Source: an uncultured Trueperaceae bacterium
GTDB lineage: Bacteria; Deinococcota; Deinococci; Deinococcales; Trueperaceae
Assembly: GCA_937873495.1 (NCBI GenBank)
Contig: CALMXZ010000012.1
Location: forward strand, 310,001-374,000
Length of the DNA stretch: 64,000 nucleotides
Direction of reading: 5' to 3'
Positions 17,803 to 28,030 of this stretch are shown in pieces. Each line of letters begins with the position of its first letter. The first letter of the stretch is position 1. A model generated the notes under the pieces. It saw nothing but the letters and a program-made list of their open reading frames with translations, made no database searches and was not told the origin of the DNA. The position numbers were made by a program, and so were the translations under genes.

Positions 17803-18849
17803 CTACTTCTTCCCTCCGAACAACCCCTCGGGCCGCACGAGGAGCACGATGATCATCACCAGGAACGCGATGCCCTGGCTGTAGACCGGGTTGATGAAGG
17901 CGCCGCTCATCTGCCACACGATCCCGATCACGAACGCTCCCGCCAGCGCGCCGTAGGCGTTGCCGAGGCTACCGAGGATCACGGAGGCGAAGAGGGGTAG
18001 GAGCAGCCACCACCCCATCTCCGGCCTCAGCTGCACGTCGAGGCCGTACAACATGCCGCCGGCCGCGGCGAGCCCCCCGCCGATCAGCCACGTCCACAGG
18101 ATCACGCGCTTCGTGTCTATGCCGCTCAGGCGGGCCAGGTCGGAGTTGTCGGCGGTGGCGCGCATGGCCTTGCCGATCTTGGTGCGCTCGAGGAGCAGGT
18201 AGACGCCGACGATGAGGACGATCGCCAGGCCGAGGATGAAGAACTGATCGGGCCGGACGCGTATGCCGGCGAACAACTCCACGGCGGGCCTGGCACGCCC
18301 GGTGTAGAAGAACGTGAAGTCCGCTCCCCAGAAGATGTAGACGAGGCTCCTGATGCCGAAGGCGAGGCCGAGCGCCGCCATCGCGAACATGATGGCCGGG
18401 GAGCGCCTGGCGCGCAGGGGCCTGAACGCGAGCTGATCCAGCCCGAAGGTGATGAGGCCGACCGCCGGGATGACGACGAGCAGCGCGACGATGAACTCGT
18501 AGCCGAACGAGAAGGGGGCCAGCGGCGCGCCCTTCGGCAGCAGCGTCACGACGACGAGCCCGAGGTAGGCACCCAGCGTCATCGTGTCGCCGTGCGCGAA
18601 GTTGGCCATCTTCAACACCGAGAACACGAGCGTCACGCCGATGGCGCCGAGCGCGAGCGTGCCGCCGAGCAGCACGCCTCTGATGAAGAGGGAGAGCAGT
18701 TGGGTCGCGCCGACGCCCTTCAGCACCGCCGCGACGACGATGACGAGGAGCACGAAGGCGAGCGCCACGACCATGCCCGTCCGGCCGGACGCAGCGCGGC
18801 GGAACCGCTCCATGGGTCGCGCGCCTGGGGATCCAGTACTTGTTACCAC
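17803..18849 (-). CDS. livH: Branched-chain amino acid ABC permease LivH
   Basis: A 348-residue multi-spanning permease. LGAIGVTLVFSVLKMANFAHGDTMTLGAYLGL, the LivH signature, appears in the second and third helices, and the cytoplasmic coupling loop contains RTKIGKAMRATADNSDLARLSGIDTKRVI. A TTG at 18855 is possible, but the GTG at 18849 is 6 bases after GGAGG and was chosen; a later ATG at 18813 would also keep all membrane segments. It overlaps the livF stop, consistent with coupled translation. Confidence 0.92.
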   Translation of the reverse strand: MVTSTGSPGARPMERFRRAASGRTGMVVALAFVLLVIVVAAVLKGVGATQLLSLFIRGVLLGGTLALGAIGVTLVFSVLKMANFAHGDTMTLGAYLGLVVVTLLPKGAPLAPFSFGYEFIVALLVVIPAVGLITFGLDQLAFRPLRARRSPAIMFAMAALGLAFGIRSLVYIFWGADFTFFYTGRARPAVELFAGIRVRPDQFFILGLAIVLIVGVYLLLERTKIGKAMRATADNSDLARLSGIDTKRVILWTWLIGGGLAAAGGMLYGLDVQLRPEMGWWLLLPLFASVILGSLGNAYGALAGAFVIGIVWQMSGAFINPVYSQGIAFLVMIIVLLVRPEGLFGGKK

Positions 18850-18851
18850 CG

Positions 18852-19536
18852 TCAACCTCCCAGGTAGAGGCGGGCGACCTCTGGGTTCTCGAGGAGGTCG
18901 CGGCCTGGACCGTCGACCTGGTTCTGCCCGGTAGCGAGCACGTAGCCGCGGTCGGCGAGCGCCAGCGACTTCTTGGCGTTCTGTTCAACCATGAGCACGG
19001 ACACGCCCGTGCGGTTGATGTCGACGATCTTGTCGAAGATCATGTCGACCAGCAGCGGGGCGAGACCGGCGGAGGGCTCGTCGAGCATGAGCAGCCGCGG
19101 GTCGAGCATCAACGCCCTCCCCATCGCCACCATCTGCCGCTCGCCGCCCGACATCTTGCCCGCCCGCTGCCTGCGGCGTTCGGCGAGGCGAGGGAAGAGC
19201 TCGAAGACGCGCTCCTTCTGCTCGGCCAACGACCCTGTCCGGATGTAGCCGCCCATGTCGAGGTTCTCCTCGACGGTAAGGTTGGGGAAGACGTTGTCGA
19301 CCTGCGGGACGTACGAGAGGCCGAGGCGCACCAGCTTCTCCGGCGCCATGCCGGACACGTCGCGGCCGTCGAACGTCACCGACCCCTCCCACGGCTTCAG
19401 CAGCCCGAAGATGAGCTTCATGACGGTCGACTTGCCCGCGCCGTTCGGGCCGACGATCGAGACGATCTCGCCCTCTCCCACGGTGAGGTCGATGCCCCTC
19501 AAGACCTGCATCTCGCCGTAGCCGGCGACGGCGCCC

Positions 19537-19556
<20 letters not shown>
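18852..19556 (-). CDS. livF: Branched-chain amino acid ABC ATPase LivF
   Basis: A 234-residue ABC ATPase that drives the importer with LivG. Walker A is GPNGAGKS, the ABC signature is MSGGERQMVAMGRALM, and Walker B is LLMLDEPSAGL. The ATG was chosen because GGAGGG lies 5 bases before it; a TTG four codons earlier is open but would include the ribosome site. The first 20 bases overlap the 3' end of livG. Confidence 0.94.
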
Positions 19557-20397
<841 letters not shown>

Positions 20398-20463
20398 TAA
20401 CCTCGCTTTTTGCGCTTCTTTAGCGCTTCGTTCGGCGGCATCGTAACACTTCGTGAGAGTCGA

Positions 20464-20493
20464 CCGGGAGGGCGCCTCCGAACGCCCTCCCGG
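20464..20493 (-). terminator. Hairpin between FNR and livG
   Basis: A perfect 11-bp inverted repeat (CCGGGAGGGCG and complement) with an 8-base loop sits 27 bases after the stop of the reductase gene, upstream of livG. There is no T-run on the minus strand, so its termination efficiency is uncertain. Confidence 0.5.
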
Positions 20494-20519
20494 TGAGTGA
20501 CCAAGCTGTTCGAGGCGAA

Positions 20520-21884
20520 CTAGCGCACGGCGGCGAGCATCTCCTCGACGGCCACCAGCTTCACGCGCGGCCTGCCGGCGGTAGCGCCGGCGGCCGTCTC
20601 CAAGGCGTCCAACTTCGCCCAGTCGGTGGCCGTGAAGGGCCGCGCGCCGCGCTCGGCCAGCAGGGCATCGACGCTCGCCGGGCTGGGGTCGCTCGGCGTA
20701 GGCAGCTCGTCGGCCAAGAGGCTCGCCACGGTCTCCATGGCGCACGCCTTGTTGGTGCCTATCACGCCGCTCGGTCCACGCTTGATCCAACCGGCCACGT
20801 AGAGCCCTGGCACCGGTGCGCCGCCGCGCGACTCGAGCACCCTACCGGCCTCGTTCGGGATCACGCCGGCACGCTCGTCGAACGGCACGTCCGCCAACGG
20901 CATGCCCTGGTAGCCGACGGAACGGAAGACGAGCTCGGCGCTCAGCTCCTCCGTCTCGCCGGTCGCCACCGCCGTCAGCCCGCCGCCCTGCCGTTCCTCT
21001 ATGCGGTTCTTGCCGAACACCACGCTGCGCACGCGCTCGTCGCCGCGGAACTCGAGCGGCGAGAGGAGGAAGCGGATGTGCACGCGCCGCGGCTTCCCTT
21101 CCGGCCGCTGCTTGGCGAAGTCGCGCAGCACCTCGAGGTTCTTCGTGGCGTTCACGTCGCCCGCGATGGCCGCCAGGCTCGCCGCGCCGACGTCGAGCTC
21201 TTCCTCGCGGACGAAGATGTCGGCGTTGGCGAGCTCACCCAGCTCGCGGAGCTCCTTGGTGGTGAACTTCGCCTCGGCCGGACCGCGGCGACCGACGATC
21301 ACGATGTCCTCGATCGTCGAACCCCGCAGCCGCTCGATGGCGTGGTCGGCGATGTCGGTCTCGCCCAGCTCGGCCACCGTCTTGGCGAGGACGCGCGTGA
21401 CGTCGATGGCGACGTTGCCGACGCCGATCACGACGGCCGTCTTGGCGTCGAGCGGCACCTCGAGGTCCTGGAAGTCAGGGTGAGAGTTGTACCAGGCGAC
21501 GAACTCGGTGGCCGACATGCTGCCCGGCAGGTCCTCGCCGGGGACCCCGAGGCGCCTGTCGGTCGGCGACCCAACGGTGAGCACGACGGCGTGGTAGTGG
21601 CGCCGCAGGTCCTCTAGGCTCAGATGCCTGCCCAGCTCGACGTTGCCGAGGTAGCGCACCCGCGGGTCGGCTAGGGTGCGGTCGTAGAGGCGCGTCACCG
21701 ACTTGATCTTCTGGTGGTCGGGAGCCACGCCGAAGCGGACGAGGCCGTACGGCGTCGGCAGGCGCTCGATCAGGTCGACGGACACGCCGTCTCCCAACCC
21801 TTTGAGCAGCGCTTCCGTTGCGTAGAAGCCGGCGGGGCCGGCGCCGATCACCGCAATGCGAGTCACGTTGGCGTCGCTCTCCAT
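20520..21884 (-). CDS. Ferredoxin/flavodoxin-NADP reductase (FprA/adrenodoxin reductase type)
   Basis: A 454-residue flavoenzyme of the adrenodoxin-reductase/FprA family that moves electrons between NADPH and ferredoxin. The FAD-binding GAGPAG is at residues 14-19, the NADP-binding VVIGVGNVAIDVTRVLAKT is in the middle, and GWIKRGPSGVIGTNK near the C-terminus contacts FAD. The ATG was chosen because it begins the Rossmann strand closely and CATAAT lies 6 bases upstream. No ferredoxin gene is adjacent. The 5' end is divergent from the aspartokinase gene. Confidence 0.92.
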   Translation of the reverse strand: MESDANVTRIAVIGAGPAGFYATEALLKGLGDGVSVDLIERLPTPYGLVRFGVAPDHQKIKSVTRLYDRTLADPRVRYLGNVELGRHLSLEDLRRHYHAVVLTVGSPTDRRLGVPGEDLPGSMSATEFVAWYNSHPDFQDLEVPLDAKTAVVIGVGNVAIDVTRVLAKTVAELGETDIADHAIERLRGSTIEDIVIVGRRGPAEAKFTTKELRELGELANADIFVREEELDVGAASLAAIAGDVNATKNLEVLRDFAKQRPEGKPRRVHIRFLLSPLEFRGDERVRSVVFGKNRIEERQGGGLTAVATGETEELSAELVFRSVGYQGMPLADVPFDERAGVIPNEAGRVLESRGGAPVPGLYVAGWIKRGPSGVIGTNKACAMETVASLLADELPTPSDPSPASVDALLAERGARPFTATDWAKLDALETAAGATAGRPRVKLVAVEEMLAAVR

Positions 21885-21890
21885 GCCCCG

Positions 21891-21896
21891 ATTATG
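21891..21896 (-). promoter_or_regulatory. -10 box of the reductase gene
   Basis: CATAAT on the minus strand, 6 bases before the ATG, without a ribosome site: a leaderless-type start. Confidence 0.45.
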
Positions 21897-21952
21897 GCAG
21901 GCCGATCCACCTGGCACGGCAAGGGACGCCGCGCGGTAAGCTGCTCGGCCAT

Positions 21953-23281
21953 ATGGAAGTCGCTCCAGCACACTCAAGCGAGGCCGCGCGCTCGGACGCC
22001 AGGTCGGTGCCCTTGCCGTGGCCCATCAGGGTGCAGAAGTACGGCGGTACGAGCGTCGGGGACGTCGACCGCATCGGCAAGGTGGCCGCCCGCATCGAGC
22101 GGGCCGTCCATGCCGGCGAGAAGGTCGTCGTGACGGTCTCGGCCATGGGCAGGACCACGGATCAACTCATCGGTCTGGCTCGTGAGATCACGAGCCGTCC
22201 GGCGCGGCGGGAGCTCGACGTGCTGCTGGCGACGGGGGAGCAGCAGTCCATCGCCCTCGTGACCATCGCCCTGCACGAACGCGGCGTCAAGGCGCGCTCG
22301 TTCACCGGCGCTCAAGCAGGCTTCCTGACCGACTCGCGCTACGGCTCGGCGCGCATCCTGGAGGTCGACCCGCGCCCCGTGCTCGCCGCGCTCGGCGAGG
22401 TAGACGTGGTGGTCGTGGCCGGCTTCCAAGGGGCCGACTCGGAAGGTCATATCACCACCCTCGGGCGCGGGGGCTCCGACACGACGGCCGTGGCGCTCGC
22501 CGCGGCGCTCGGCGCGCCAGAGTGCGAGATCTTCACCGACACCGACGGCGTCTACACCACTGACCCGCACCGCGTCACCAGCGCCACGAAACTGGCCGTG
22601 GTCGACTACGACGAGATGATCGAGCTGGCGAGCCAGGGCGCCAAGGTCCTGCACCCGCGCAGCGTGTGGTACGCGCGGCGCTACGGCGTGCGCGTCCACG
22701 TCCGCTCGTCGTTCGGTAACGCGCTCGGCACTATCGTCACGCGCCTGGCGCGCCCCCAGGAGGGGAACATGAGCATGATCGCCGACAAGCCCGTGACGGG
22801 CGTCGCACTCGATCTCAACCACGCCCGCGTCGACCTCCACGAGGTGCCCGACCGGCCGGGGGTGGCCGCGCTCATCTTCGGGGCGCTCGCACGCGCCGAC
22901 GTGAACGTCGACATGATCATCCAGGGCGTGCGCGGCGCGTCGGACAGCCGTCAGCAGATGGCCTTCATCGTCGCCAAGGACGTGGTTCCCGACGCCCTCG
23001 CGGCGCTCGAGCCAGTGCTCGCCGAGATGGGCGCGCACGCAGAGGTCGACACGGAGGTCGCCAAGGTCTCCATCGTCGGCATCGCCATCGGCTCGACGCC
23101 CGGCGTGGCCGCCAGCATGTTCGACGCCGTAGCGGCGGCGAACGCCAACATCGACATGATTACGACGAGCGAGGTGCGCATCAGCGTGCTCATCCCGGCC
23201 GAGCGCGCCCAGAACGTCCTCGAGGCCGTGCACACCGCCTTCGGCCTCGACGCGGAAGGCGGCGTCGGCGCGGCCGACTGA
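21953..23281 (+). CDS. lysC: Aspartate kinase
   Basis: LysC phosphorylates aspartate, the entry to threonine, methionine, isoleucine and diaminopimelate/lysine synthesis. The catalytic domain starts with QKYGGTSVG (from residue 28) and has TVSAMGRTTDQL, GRGGSDTTAVALAAAL and FTDTDGVYTTDPH. Two ACT domains fill the C-terminal third (VALDLNHARVDLHEVPDRPG and VSIVGIAIGSTPG), so feedback inhibition by lysine and/or threonine is expected. The ATG at 21953 gives 442 residues with a roughly 22-residue Ser/Ala leader, longer than usual. TAAGCT lies 10 bases upstream. The earlier in-frame extension is antisense to the reductase start. Confidence 0.93.
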   Translation: MEVAPAHSSEAARSDARSVPLPWPIRVQKYGGTSVGDVDRIGKVAARIERAVHAGEKVVVTVSAMGRTTDQLIGLAREITSRPARRELDVLLATGEQQSIALVTIALHERGVKARSFTGAQAGFLTDSRYGSARILEVDPRPVLAALGEVDVVVVAGFQGADSEGHITTLGRGGSDTTAVALAAALGAPECEIFTDTDGVYTTDPHRVTSATKLAVVDYDEMIELASQGAKVLHPRSVWYARRYGVRVHVRSSFGNALGTIVTRLARPQEGNMSMIADKPVTGVALDLNHARVDLHEVPDRPGVAALIFGALARADVNVDMIIQGVRGASDSRQQMAFIVAKDVVPDALAALEPVLAEMGAHAEVDTEVAKVSIVGIAIGSTPGVAASMFDAVAAANANIDMITTSEVRISVLIPAERAQNVLEAVHTAFGLDAEGGVGAAD

Positions 23282-23296
23282 GCGCGTCGAGGCACC

Positions 23297-23608
23297 GTGC
23301 GCGCAGATCGCCTAGAACAAGTTTTCCTCCGGCCCGGTTCCGGGCGGTTGCAGGCCTTGCTCGTGCTCGAGTCCGAAGCCGGGGCGCGTGAGCGCGTGAC
23401 GCTCTCGTCACCGACGAGCGGGGTGGATGCCGCCGCCGAGCTGGCCGCCGCGCGCTACGTGGCGCGCTGGCTGTGGAACCGCGGCGGGACGACCGCCGGC
23501 CTCGTGCGCGTGCGGCGCGAACGGGGCGCCTCGCTCGAGGAGGCGCGCGAGGCGCGCGGCGAGCTGCTGGCCGAGTTGGAGCGCCTCGCGCGGGGGCGCG
23601 GACAGTGA
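23297..23608 (+). CDS. Small unknown protein co-translated with a Nudix hydrolase
   Basis: I do not recognise this 103-residue protein. A beta-rich half (LQALLVLESEAGARERVTLSS) is followed by an amphipathic helix-rich C-terminus (ASLEEAREARGELLAELERLA). It has no membrane segment or metal-binding cluster. A GTG starts it 15 bases after the aspartokinase stop, and its TGA overlaps the GTG of the Nudix gene by 4 bases, so it is likely the middle gene of a lysC-unknown-Nudix operon. The overlap at both ends of the operon supports it being real. Confidence 0.6.
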   Translation: MRADRLEQVFLRPGSGRLQALLVLESEAGARERVTLSSPTSGVDAAAELAAARYVARWLWNRGGTTAGLVRVRRERGASLEEAREARGELLAELERLARGRGQ

Positions 23609-24066
23609 GCTCGAGGCTCACGACCTTGGCGTACGTGCGCGAGGGCACCAGGACGCTGATGCTGCGCAGGGGGCCCGGCTACGAGGGCGAACACGGCACG
23701 TGGAACGGCCTCGGTGGGAAGTTCGAGGCGGGCGAGACGCCGGAGGAGTGCATGCGTAGGGAGGTCTTCGAGGAGTCCTCGCTGCGGGTCGAGGAGGCGC
23801 GCTACAAGGGGCTGCTCACCTTCCCCGATTTCGACGGGGAGACGGACGTCTACGTGTTCGTGTTCGTCGTCACGCGCTTCAGCGGTGAGCCGCGCGCCTC
23901 GAGCGAGGGCGAACTCTTCTGGGTCGAGACGGCCGACCTGGCGGCGCTCGACCTATGGGAAGGGGACAGGCACTTCCTGCCGTGGTTGGACGAGCCGGGC
24001 ACGTTCTCGGCGAAGTTCCGGTACGTGGGCGGCAGGTACGTGGGTCATGAGGTCGTCCGCTATTAG
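23605..24066 (+). CDS. Nudix hydrolase (8-oxo-dGTP diphosphatase/MutT type)
   Basis: A 153-residue Nudix enzyme. The Nudix box runs GGKFEAGETPEECMRREVFEES, with a complete REVFEES core and the preceding GLGGKFE loop typical of MutT-like pyrophosphohydrolases that clean damaged nucleotides. The GTG overlaps the upstream gene. The last codons (VVRY and stop) lie inside the first, degenerate copy of the downstream 20-bp repeat, so the array may have grown from the gene's own 3' end. It converges on the SCP2 gene. Substrate unknown. Confidence 0.88.
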   Translation: MSSRLTTLAYVREGTRTLMLRRGPGYEGEHGTWNGLGGKFEAGETPEECMRREVFEESSLRVEEARYKGLLTFPDFDGETDVYVFVFVVTRFSGEPRASSEGELFWVETADLAALDLWEGDRHFLPWLDEPGTFSAKFRYVGGRYVGHEVVRY

Positions 24067-24172
24067 TAGCGGTGGTCCGCTACAAGTAGCGGTGGTCCGC
24101 TACAAGTAGCGGTGGTCCGCTACAAGTAGCGGTGGTCCGCTACAAGTAGCGGATTCGTCCTCTACGAGTAGC
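24051..24172. repeat. Array of 20-bp hairpin-forming tandem repeats
   Basis: Four perfect copies of a 20-bp unit occupy 24071-24150. A degenerate copy on the left (24051-24070) contains the Nudix stop codon, and a 22-bp degenerate copy on the right (24151-24172) ends just before the SCP2 stop. Each unit contains the 7-mer GTAGCGG and its complement CCGCTAC separated by TGGT, so each can fold into a short hairpin, and neighbouring units can also pair across an AA spacer. Half-sites alternate every 10 bp, about one helical turn. The array fills the gap between two convergent genes. Confidence 0.9.
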
Positions 24173-24175
24173 GGA

Positions 24176-24526
24176 TCAGGTATCGCCCAGCTCGGCCTGG
24201 ACGGCCGCCAGCTTCTCCCTGTCGACCATGCCTATCAGCCGCTGCGCGAGCCCAAGGTCGCCTCGCACCTTGAGACGGCCGGTGAACAGGGCGGTCGTCG
24301 GGCTTAGCTGGCCCGCCAGTAGCCGGACCAGGTCGTCGTCGCTCACCTTGATGGTGACGTCCGCGTCGGTCGCCGTGCCCTCGTGAGCCACGACCGCGCC
24401 GCCGTCGAGCACGTGGTAGACGGGTTCCGAGACGGCGTACTGCACCACGGTGCGCTTGCCGGCCCTGGCGGGGCTGGGCGCCCGCACGGCTTCCGGGACG
24501 CGCATGAGCAGGTCCTTGGCTCGCAT
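24176..24526 (-). CDS. SCP2 sterol-binding-domain protein
   Basis: A 116-residue protein formed almost entirely of an SCP2-like lipid-binding fold, as found in bacterial proteins that bind fatty acyl chains. Visible pattern: TVVQYAVSEPVYHVLDGGAVVAHEGTATDADVTIKVSDDDLVRLL, then LSPTTALFTGRLKVRGDLGLAQRL, the core SCP2 helix-strand block. The location beside acyl-CoA dehydrogenase and ETF genes fits a lipid role, though it is convergently oriented with its Nudix neighbour. The ATG was chosen because TACACT lies 6 bases upstream. Confidence 0.82.
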   Translation of the reverse strand: MRAKDLLMRVPEAVRAPSPARAGKRTVVQYAVSEPVYHVLDGGAVVAHEGTATDADVTIKVSDDDLVRLLAGQLSPTTALFTGRLKVRGDLGLAQRLIGMVDREKLAAVQAELGDT

Positions 24527-24532
24527 ACGCTC

Positions 24533-24538
24533 AGTGTA
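24533..24538 (-). promoter_or_regulatory. -10 box of the SCP2 gene
   Basis: TACACT on the minus strand, 6 bases before the ATG and no ribosome site: leaderless layout. Confidence 0.55.
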
Positions 24539-24666
24539 GCGGTGTGGGAGGGCGTGGCGTCGGCTAGCGCGACGCTCGGCGACCCCCCATAGGGCGCCCC
24601 CTGAGCGCGGTGCTCGGCGACTCTCGCCGGCCGCGGCGGCCTCCTCGGGCGCCCGGCACCCTCCGC

Positions 24667-24672
24667 TATACT
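24667..24672 (+). promoter_or_regulatory. -10 box upstream of the acyl-CoA dehydrogenase operon
   Basis: TATACT about 95 bases before the chosen GTG start. It is the most likely promoter for the two dehydrogenases and perhaps the ETF genes. Confidence 0.5.
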
Positions 24673-24767
24673 CCCGGTGGACGATGCGCGTTCCAGCCGC
24701 GCCGGCGCTCGCCGGCCGCGGCGCGCGCATCCAGGGTGGGCCGCCCGCCCTCGAGGAGAGAAGCTGC

Positions 24768-25919
<1,152 letters not shown>

Positions 25920-25980
25920 GGGCGGCCGGGGCGCGAACCGCGCCGCCGGCCGCGAGCGGACCGCACGGTCGACGACGTGC

Positions 25981-26005
25981 GCCTTGGGTCGGGACGACCC
26001 AAGGC
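25981..26005 (+). promoter_or_regulatory. 10-bp inverted repeat before the second dehydrogenase
   Basis: GCCTTGGGTC and its exact complement flank a 5-base loop, 18 bases before the ATG and just before the AAGGAG ribosome site. It could be a weak terminator or processing hairpin between the two dehydrogenase genes, or an operator; no T-tract follows. Confidence 0.45.
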
Positions 26006-26023
26006 TGTAGTAAGGAGCGAGCC

Positions 26024-27163
26024 ATGATCGGTTTCGAACTCACGCAAGAGCAGAAGCAGTTCCAGAAGCTGGCCCGCGATTTCGTGCGTGAGCGCGTCAT
26101 CCCGGTGGCGGCGCAGCACGACCGTGACGCCACGTACCCCGGTGCCGTCGTCGAGGCGGCCTTCGAGGTCGGGCTCCTCAACGTCGGGGTCCCGAGCGCC
26201 GTCGGCGGCGCCGGCCTCGAGCTGCTCGACGAGGCGATCATCGGCGAGGAGTTCGGCTACGGCTGCATGGGCATCTACACCGTCCTGATGGCCTCGGAGC
26301 TGGGCATCACGCCGCTCCTCCTTGCCGGGAGCCACGAGCAGCACGAGCGGTTCCTCGCCCCCCTCGCGCGCGGGCCGCGCCTGGCCGCCTTCGCGCTGTC
26401 CGAGCCCAACAACGGCTCCGACGCGGCCGGCCTGGCTACCAAGGCCGAGTTCGACGGCGACGAGATCGTGATAACCGGCACGAAGACGTGGATCTCCAAC
26501 GGCGGCATCGCCGACTTCAACGTGGTGTTCGCCACCTTCGATCCGAACCTGAAGCACAGGGGCACGGTGGCGGTCGTCGTCGAGACCGACCGCCCCGGCT
26601 TCAGCGCGAACCAGCTGCACGGCAAGCTCGGCCAGCGCGCCAGCCCGACGTACGAGCTCGTCTTCGACGACGTGCGCGTGCCCGTCTCCAACATGCTCGG
26701 TCAGAAGGGCGAAGGCTTCAAGATCGCCATGCGGACGCTTGACCGCACGCGGGTGCCCGTGGCCGCCGGCTCCGTCGGCGTCATGCGCCGGGCGCTCGAC
26801 GAGTCCGCGCGCTACGCCCGCGAGCGTCAAGCGTTCGGCGGCCCCATCGCCCGCTTCCAGGCCATCCAGTTCAAGCTGGCGAACATGAAGATCGCCTTGG
26901 AGACGGCGCGCTGGCAGACCTACCACGCCGCCTGGCTCGCCGACACCGGGCGGCCGCATGCCGAGGCCGCCGCCATCGCGAAGGCCTACGCCTCCGACAG
27001 CGCCTTCGAGGCGACCCAGGAGGCCATCAACATCTTCGGCGGCTACGGTTACATGAACGAGTACCCCGTCGAGAAGCTCATGCGCGACGTCAAGCTCAAC
27101 CAGATCTACGAGGGCACGAACGAGATCCAGAGGCTCGTCATAGCGCGCCACGTCCTAGAATGA
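26024..27163 (+). CDS. Acyl-CoA dehydrogenase (second paralogue)
   Basis: A 379-residue acyl-CoA dehydrogenase, clearly diverged from its neighbour. FALSEPNNGSDAAGLATKA replaces the GSGSDA block, followed by ITGTKTWISNGGIADFNVVF, RQAFGGPIARFQAIQFKLANM and YEGTNEIQRLVIARHVLE with the catalytic Glu. AAGGAG precedes the ATG. Two paralogues in tandem beside etfBA suggest different chain lengths or a fatty-acid plus branched-chain pair within one electron-transfer unit. Confidence 0.93.
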   Translation: MIGFELTQEQKQFQKLARDFVRERVIPVAAQHDRDATYPGAVVEAAFEVGLLNVGVPSAVGGAGLELLDEAIIGEEFGYGCMGIYTVLMASELGITPLLLAGSHEQHERFLAPLARGPRLAAFALSEPNNGSDAAGLATKAEFDGDEIVITGTKTWISNGGIADFNVVFATFDPNLKHRGTVAVVVETDRPGFSANQLHGKLGQRASPTYELVFDDVRVPVSNMLGQKGEGFKIAMRTLDRTRVPVAAGSVGVMRRALDESARYARERQAFGGPIARFQAIQFKLANMKIALETARWQTYHAAWLADTGRPHAEAAAIAKAYASDSAFEATQEAINIFGGYGYMNEYPVEKLMRDVKLNQIYEGTNEIQRLVIARHVLE

Positions 27164-27263
27164 GTCCAGCACGCGCGAGGCGCCCCGGTCCTTGGGCCGC
27201 GGCCGGCCTCGATCGCTAGACGCCAAGCCGGCGCCGTTCCACGGCGCCTCGGGAGGTAAGCAA

Positions 27264-28019
27264 GTGAAGGCAGTGACGATCATCAAACAGGTCCCCGACG
27301 CCGAGGCGCGCGTCCGCGCGGCGGGCGGACGCGTCGACCTCGGCGGGGTCACCTTCGTGATAGACGGGATGGACGAGTATGGCGTCGAGGAGGCGATCCG
27401 GCTGCGGGAAGGGGGCTTTGAGCTCGAGATCGTGGCGCTCGCCCTCGGGCCGAGCCGCTCGGAAGACGCGCTGCGCACGGCCCTCGCGCTAGGAGCCGAC
27501 CGCGCCGTCCACATCGAGACCGATGCGTGGCTCGACCCGTTGACGCAGGCGCGGGTCATCGCCAAGGTCGTCGAGGCCGAGGGCGCGCAGCTCGTCTTCG
27601 TCGGCGGCAAGCAGGCCGACTGGGACAGCGCCGCGCTCGGCCCCGCGCTCGCCGAGGTACTCGGGTGGCCGCACTCCGACTGGACGACGGCCCTGAGCCT
27701 CAGCGACGGCAGCGCGCGCGTCAAGCACGACACCGACGGCGGCCAGGAGGAGCTCACCCTGCCGCTTCCGGCCGTCATCACCACCCAGCAGGGCCTGAAC
27801 GAGCCCCGCTACCCGACGCTTCCCAACATCATGAAGGCGAAGCGCAAGGAGCTCGCCAAGCGCGACCTCGCCGAGTTCGCCCCCGGCGCGGCCCTCACGG
27901 AGCTCGTGTCAGAGGACATCCAGACGCAGGGTCGCCGCGGCGTCATCGTCACAGGTGACGCCGTCAGCGCCGCCGCGGAGCTCGTCCGCCTCCTGCGCGA
28001 CGAGGCCAAAGTCATCTAA
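27264..28019 (+). CDS. etfB: Electron transfer flavoprotein beta subunit
   Basis: A 251-residue ETF-beta. It binds AMP and docks on acyl-CoA dehydrogenases to accept electrons. Diagnostic parts are [15 protein letters not shown] at the N-terminus, [27 protein letters not shown], and the recognition-loop-like [35 protein letters not shown] start follows GGGAGG; an 8-bp hairpin (27230-27248) sits 2 bases before that ribosome site and could modulate translation. It follows the second dehydrogenase by 100 bases and precedes etfA by 11. Confidence 0.95.
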   Translation: MKAVTIIKQVPDAEARVRAAGGRVDLGGVTFVIDGMDEYGVEEAIRLREGGFELEIVALALGPSRSEDALRTALALGADRAVHIETDAWLDPLTQARVIAKVVEAEGAQLVFVGGKQADWDSAALGPALAEVLGWPHSDWTTALSLSDGSARVKHDTDGGQEELTLPLPAVITTQQGLNEPRYPTLPNIMKAKRKELAKRDLAEFAPGAALTELVSEDIQTQGRRGVIVTGDAVSAAAELVRLLRDEAKVI

Positions 28020-28030
28020 GGAAGGCTGCC

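Noticed and set aside
24071-24150. CRISPR array
   Set aside because: The repeats are 20 bp and directly abutting, with no spacer sequences and no cas genes.
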